Notes under the pieces: model-generated
What the model was told of the DNA's origin: nothing
Seen by the model: only the letters and a program-made list of their open reading frames with translations
The model's database searches: none
Position numbers and translations under genes: made by a program
Shown here: positions 24,930-27,422 of the stretch, in pieces
Position numbering within the stretch: the stretch's first letter is position 1
How the letters are laid out: every line of letters starts with the position of its first letter
DNA from: CAZFLD01 sp964519835
GTDB taxonomy: Bacteria; Spirochaetota; Spirochaetia; DSM-27196; CAZFLD01
Direction of reading: 5' to 3'
DNA length: 27,422 bases
Assembly: GCA_964519835.1 (NCBI GenBank)
Contig: CAZFLD010000060.1
Span: 1-27,422, forward strand

Positions 24930-25154
24930 TCACATTAAACACGTGGACATGCTGTCGCGGCTCCTCTCGAGAGAAAAAGAAAAGGCGAAACGGGCGCTCG
25001 CGGAAGACTGTGGGACTCACGGCAAAAGGATGCTACAGACCAGGACGCTCTACAAAGCCGACATCCCCCGCGCTACCGCCGAAGCAAAAGCCTTCTCTTC
25101 GGAAGCGCACGGGCAGCGACAAATAGGAGCAAGGACAAGGGCTATGGACGGCTG
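24930..25154. other. Non-coding stretch between decayed fragments
   Basis: I see no intact gene here. Short open frames exist on both strands, but they have no start signal, no recognisable motif and skewed composition. On the minus strand, the continuation of the XRE-like fragment past its amber stop reads QPSIALVLA, which fits the family, and then loses similarity. Confidence 0.5.
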
Positions 25155-25256
25155 CTAGCGTCCGGTTTCGATTGAGTTGATTGTCCGGCGCGATACACCA
25201 ACGGCCTCGGCGAGGGCTGCCTGAGACATGCGGCCGGGCGGACCGACGTGGATCAT
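25155..25256 (-). pseudogene. XRE/Cro-type helix-turn-helix fragment with amber stop
   Basis: The minus strand encodes MSQAALAEAVGVSRRTINSI followed by ETGR and TAG (stop at 25155-25157). This is the classic helix-turn-helix of small XRE-family regulators (YozG-like). Family members read ETGRY-x-PS here, and the codons after the stop give QPSIALVLA, so the TAG has most likely replaced a Tyr codon. The N-terminal helix and the C-terminal dimerisation helices are not recognisable. The coordinates run from an in-frame ATG at 25254-25256, which may not be the original start. Confidence 0.65.
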
Positions 25257-25353
25257 GGCCGGCCCGGAAAGTGTAAGCTGAAGCCATGCTGTGTTAGTGT
25301 GCCTCCACGGGACCGGCGTAGAGAGATCGGTGCGCGAGTGCGAAGCGGCGCGC

Positions 25354-26595
25354 TTACTCCTCCCCTGCCCCCAGCGTCCGCAGGTCCTCGATCGCCCGAT
25401 CGGAGTAGCTGCCGGCCGGGAATCGATCGACGATCTCCCGCAGGAGACGGACCGCTACCTGCCGCGAAGCGGGTTGCCGGGCCAAGAGAGCCGCAGCGCG
25501 ATACGCCGCCTCTTGCCAATAGTCGGATTCGGGGTAGAGCGCGGCGAGTTGGACAAACGCGGCGGCGGCGTTGGTGTCGGAGCCGACCTTGCCGTAGAGT
25601 CGACCGAGGGCGAGGAGGATGGCATCGTTTTCGGGATTGCCCGGGTAACGCTCGAGGGCTCGCGTCGCTTCCTCGGCAATCGAATCGACAAAAAAGGGTG
25701 AACTCAGCTCCGACAACGACAAAAGGTAGCCGGACAGACCGGTCGGAGCGGTGGAAGTGGAGAACATGGACTCCAGGATCGGCGCATCGTCTCCCCAGCC
25801 GGTACGGTTTTGCGTTACGAGATAGAGGCCGAGGCGACGAGATCCGTTGTCGTAGGTTGGATCGGGGTGCAGAGCGAGTTGCCGCGCCGCAAACAGGGCG
25901 GCCTCCACCTCGCTGCCGATTTCGGCGTGTGCCAAGGCCACACGGTAGGCGACTTCGCCGGCGTAGGGTCCGTCGGGATAGAGCGCGAGGTGCATCCGCC
26001 CGGCGTCCACGATCTCCTCGGCAATCCTCCTATCGTCTTGGAGGGAGATTTGCCGGAGGTACTCGGCCGACGCCGCCTCGCCTTCGCCGTTGATACCGCT
26101 TCGAATCCCGTAGGTGTAGCGGACAAGCCCACGGTCGTTATTGGCGATGTGATATGCGCCGATCACATCGGCCGCCCACAAGAGCCCGTTTACGACAATC
26201 CCGCCGCCGAACAAAAAGGCGTTGCCGACAAAGCGGCGAAACGCCGTGTTGTCTATGCCTTCCAGGTCGGTGAGATCTTGGAAGTGGTCCCATTGGTCGA
26301 TGATAGCGCCGGTCATCATGGCGTATCCGCCCAGGCGACCGGCAAGGACTGCGGCTCCTAAGAGCGGCTCCTCGACCTGGAACAAACCATAGCCCGGCAC
26401 AAACATGCTCATAAACATGGTAAAAAAGTCGACGTTTCGCGTGAGATCTCGATACTCCTGGTAATCCATGGAGATGGGAAGACCTTCCTGAATCTCCGGG
26501 GGAAGATCGCGAAAGAGCTCCGGCATCATGTCCATCTGGGCAAACGCCGGGACTACCACAAGCACAAACACCGCAACAGCTACAAACTTACGCAA
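25354..26595 (-). CDS. Exported membrane protein with P13-like N-terminus and TPR-like repeats
   Basis: This 413-residue protein starts at TTG (26593-26595), chosen because GGAGG lies 4-5 bases upstream and a perfect signal peptide begins there (RKFVAVAVFVLVVVPAFAQ). A much longer frame upstream is rejected. Residues about 55-105 and 122-150 are glycine-rich hydrophobic segments (FVPGYGLFQ, LLGAAVLAGRLGGYAMMTGA, FLFGGGIVVNGLLWAADVIGAY). Their arrangement recalls the small spirochaetal P13-like or Tim44-less membrane proteins; this is a resemblance, not a firm family call. From about 170 to the end come amphipathic helices in TPR/Sel1-like spacing (AYRVALAHAEIGSEVEAALFA, ALERYPGNPENDAILLALGR, FVQLAALYPESDYWQEAAYR), with the YPES/YPGN spacing of outer-membrane assembly TPR proteins. 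An envelope role is likely. Confidence 0.75.
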   Translation of the reverse strand: MRKFVAVAVFVLVVVPAFAQMDMMPELFRDLPPEIQEGLPISMDYQEYRDLTRNVDFFTMFMSMFVPGYGLFQVEEPLLGAAVLAGRLGGYAMMTGAIIDQWDHFQDLTDLEGIDNTAFRRFVGNAFLFGGGIVVNGLLWAADVIGAYHIANNDRGLVRYTYGIRSGINGEGEAASAEYLRQISLQDDRRIAEEIVDAGRMHLALYPDGPYAGEVAYRVALAHAEIGSEVEAALFAARQLALHPDPTYDNGSRRLGLYLVTQNRTGWGDDAPILESMFSTSTAPTGLSGYLLSLSELSSPFFVDSIAEEATRALERYPGNPENDAILLALGRLYGKVGSDTNAAAAFVQLAALYPESDYWQEAAYRAAALLARQPASRQVAVRLLREIVDRFPAGSYSDRAIEDLRTLGAGEE

Positions 26596-26599
26596 ATCC

Positions 26600-26700
26600 G
26601 CCTCCTGTATATATTTTATAATATATAGCATTTCACGGCACACGTCCAGGGAAGAGCTCCGCCCGCCTATAAGAGAACACCGAGGTGTCATACCATTGTA
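26600..26700 (-). promoter_or_regulatory. AT-rich leader of the P13/TPR-like gene
   Basis: On the minus strand the region just before the ribosome binding site reads CTATATATTATAAAATATAT (within 26609-26632), a sharp AT island in GC-rich DNA. It can fold on itself because TATAT occurs on both sides. Upstream, ACACCGAGGTGT (26678-26689) is a small inverted repeat. The AT island may contain the promoter or serve as an unstructured translation enhancer. No -35/-10 pair can be fixed. Confidence 0.35.
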
Positions 26701-26815
26701 ACAACTAGACCTAAAATAAGCGTATTTGCATCTCAGCCCCAGTTCTGAGCGGGATTTCCGCGGTTGGAGGTTCGGTGGCCTTTTCCGTTGCGCGTGAGGT
26801 GTCCCGGTCGCCGCA

Positions 26816-27422
26816 CTATTCAAAGCGGATGCGCTCGATCGGCTGCCAGGCATTAAACAGTCGGTCGAGCGTCGGCTGATAGCCGATGAGTCTTATGACC
26901 ATGTGTAGGCCCAGTTGCTTACCAGGTCGTACAAGGACACCCGGAGTGCGCCCGCGCCGTTTTTCAGCTCTTCGATAACGTTCTCCTGATCGCAGCGCCG
27001 GTCGGCACATCGGACCACCTCTTCGGCTCTTAAATCATCGCGGGTGGTGATGTAGAAGAAGTAGCGGATCTCGTCGAATAAAGCCGCTTCGCCCTTCATC
27101 TTGCTGATGTTCTTGCGTGCCCCCGGTCAGCGTCGTGTACTTCTGACTCCGCTGTAAGGGTTTCCAGACGCTTTTATCAAGACCCGCTGCCCGCTTTACC
27201 AACGTCGGATGGGCGTCCATGCCGAAGAGGAGGTCTACCTCGCAGGCCCATCGATCGACGTTCGCCGTCAGGGAAAAGTCGGTGCCCCCACGTAGAGTAC
27301 CGTTTTGGTGTTCGTCGGCGCGATCGTGCCTCTGTTTGTGCACAATCGTTTCACCGGAAAGGTCAATCCCACCTTCAAGGGTTGCTCCGGGTTGTAAATG
27401 CTTTTCCGATAGGCAATTAGCT
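26816..27422 (-). pseudogene. IS1380-type transposase, frameshifted and cut by window edge
   Basis: The minus strand shows DDE-transposase segments of the IS1380 type in different frames. Positions 27343-27035 give GGTDFSLTANVDRWACEVDL, then LFGMDAHPTLVKRA and LDKSVWKPLQRSQKYTT. Positions 27099-26893 give ALFDEIRYFFYITTRDDL, then CDQENVIEELKNGAGALRVS and LVSNWAYT, which contain the ENxIEELKNG catalytic-Glu region. Frame changes are needed near 27100-27130 and again near 26900, where the expected VIxxLAWN helix is lost. The upstream GGIDLSGETIVHKQ reading reaches the right edge. No terminal inverted repeat was identified on the left side. The element is inactive as read. Confidence 0.75.

Noticed and set aside
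24943..25158. A 71-codon plus-strand frame rich in Lys and Glu
   Set aside because: No ribosome binding site, and its opposite strand shows the XRE fragment and degenerate sequence. There is no recognisable family.

Overview
The window is a high-GC bacterial chromosome segment, probably from a free-living spirochaete (Spirochaetaceae-like). The evidence for this is indirect. The sugar-type solute-binding protein has the Cys-less 'FAAGQGE' type of N-terminus common in spirochaetes. One protein resembles a P13-type membrane protein fused to TPR-like repeats. Periplasmic binding proteins and a lipoprotein imply a diderm envelope. Most genes lie on the minus strand; only two clear genes, an NlpC/P60 hydrolase and an MFS exporter, lie on the plus strand. 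No rRNA, tRNA or CRISPR array was seen.

Positions 1-2800: the start of a CoA-binding-domain gene runs off the left edge. Next to it is a decayed histidine ammonia-lyase gene (frameshift, in-frame stop, scrambled centre), then an intact lipoprotein sugar dehydrogenase of the soluble PQQ type. Positions 2807-6830: a complete thiamine ABC importer (thiB-thiP-thiQ) preceded by a promoter, a clear TPP riboswitch and a hairpin that can hide the thiB ribosome binding site. Positions 6881-9772: a Gfo/Idh/MocA oxidoreductase and a short-chain dehydrogenase, then a divergent secreted NlpC/P60 protein. Positions 9978-15081: a secreted TlpA-like thioredoxin with two C-terminal PPC-like beta domains, and a 1240-residue SWIM/SNF2 helicase. 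Positions 15301-16815: an MFS drug exporter.

Positions 16897-23439 hold the most interesting unit, a seven-gene minus-strand operon. In transcription order it is: solute-binding protein, MptpB-type phosphatase, calcineurin-like phosphoesterase, permease, permease, second phosphoesterase, second MptpB-type phosphatase. The first five genes overlap by 1-14 bases, and the order of the non-binding genes is mirror-symmetric (Y-M-P-P-M-Y). No ATPase is encoded. The simplest reading is uptake of an organophosphate, probably a phosphodiester, followed by cytoplasmic cleavage by two diesterases and two monoesterases. This specific combination is not one I recognise as a characterised system.

Positions 23627-27422 look like an accessory, decaying region. 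It holds an orphan beta-class DNA methyltransferase, the last 31 codons of a DUF2442-like protein, an XRE-type helix-turn-helix fragment interrupted by an amber stop, the P13/TPR-like membrane protein (TTG start), and a frameshifted IS1380-type transposase at the right edge.
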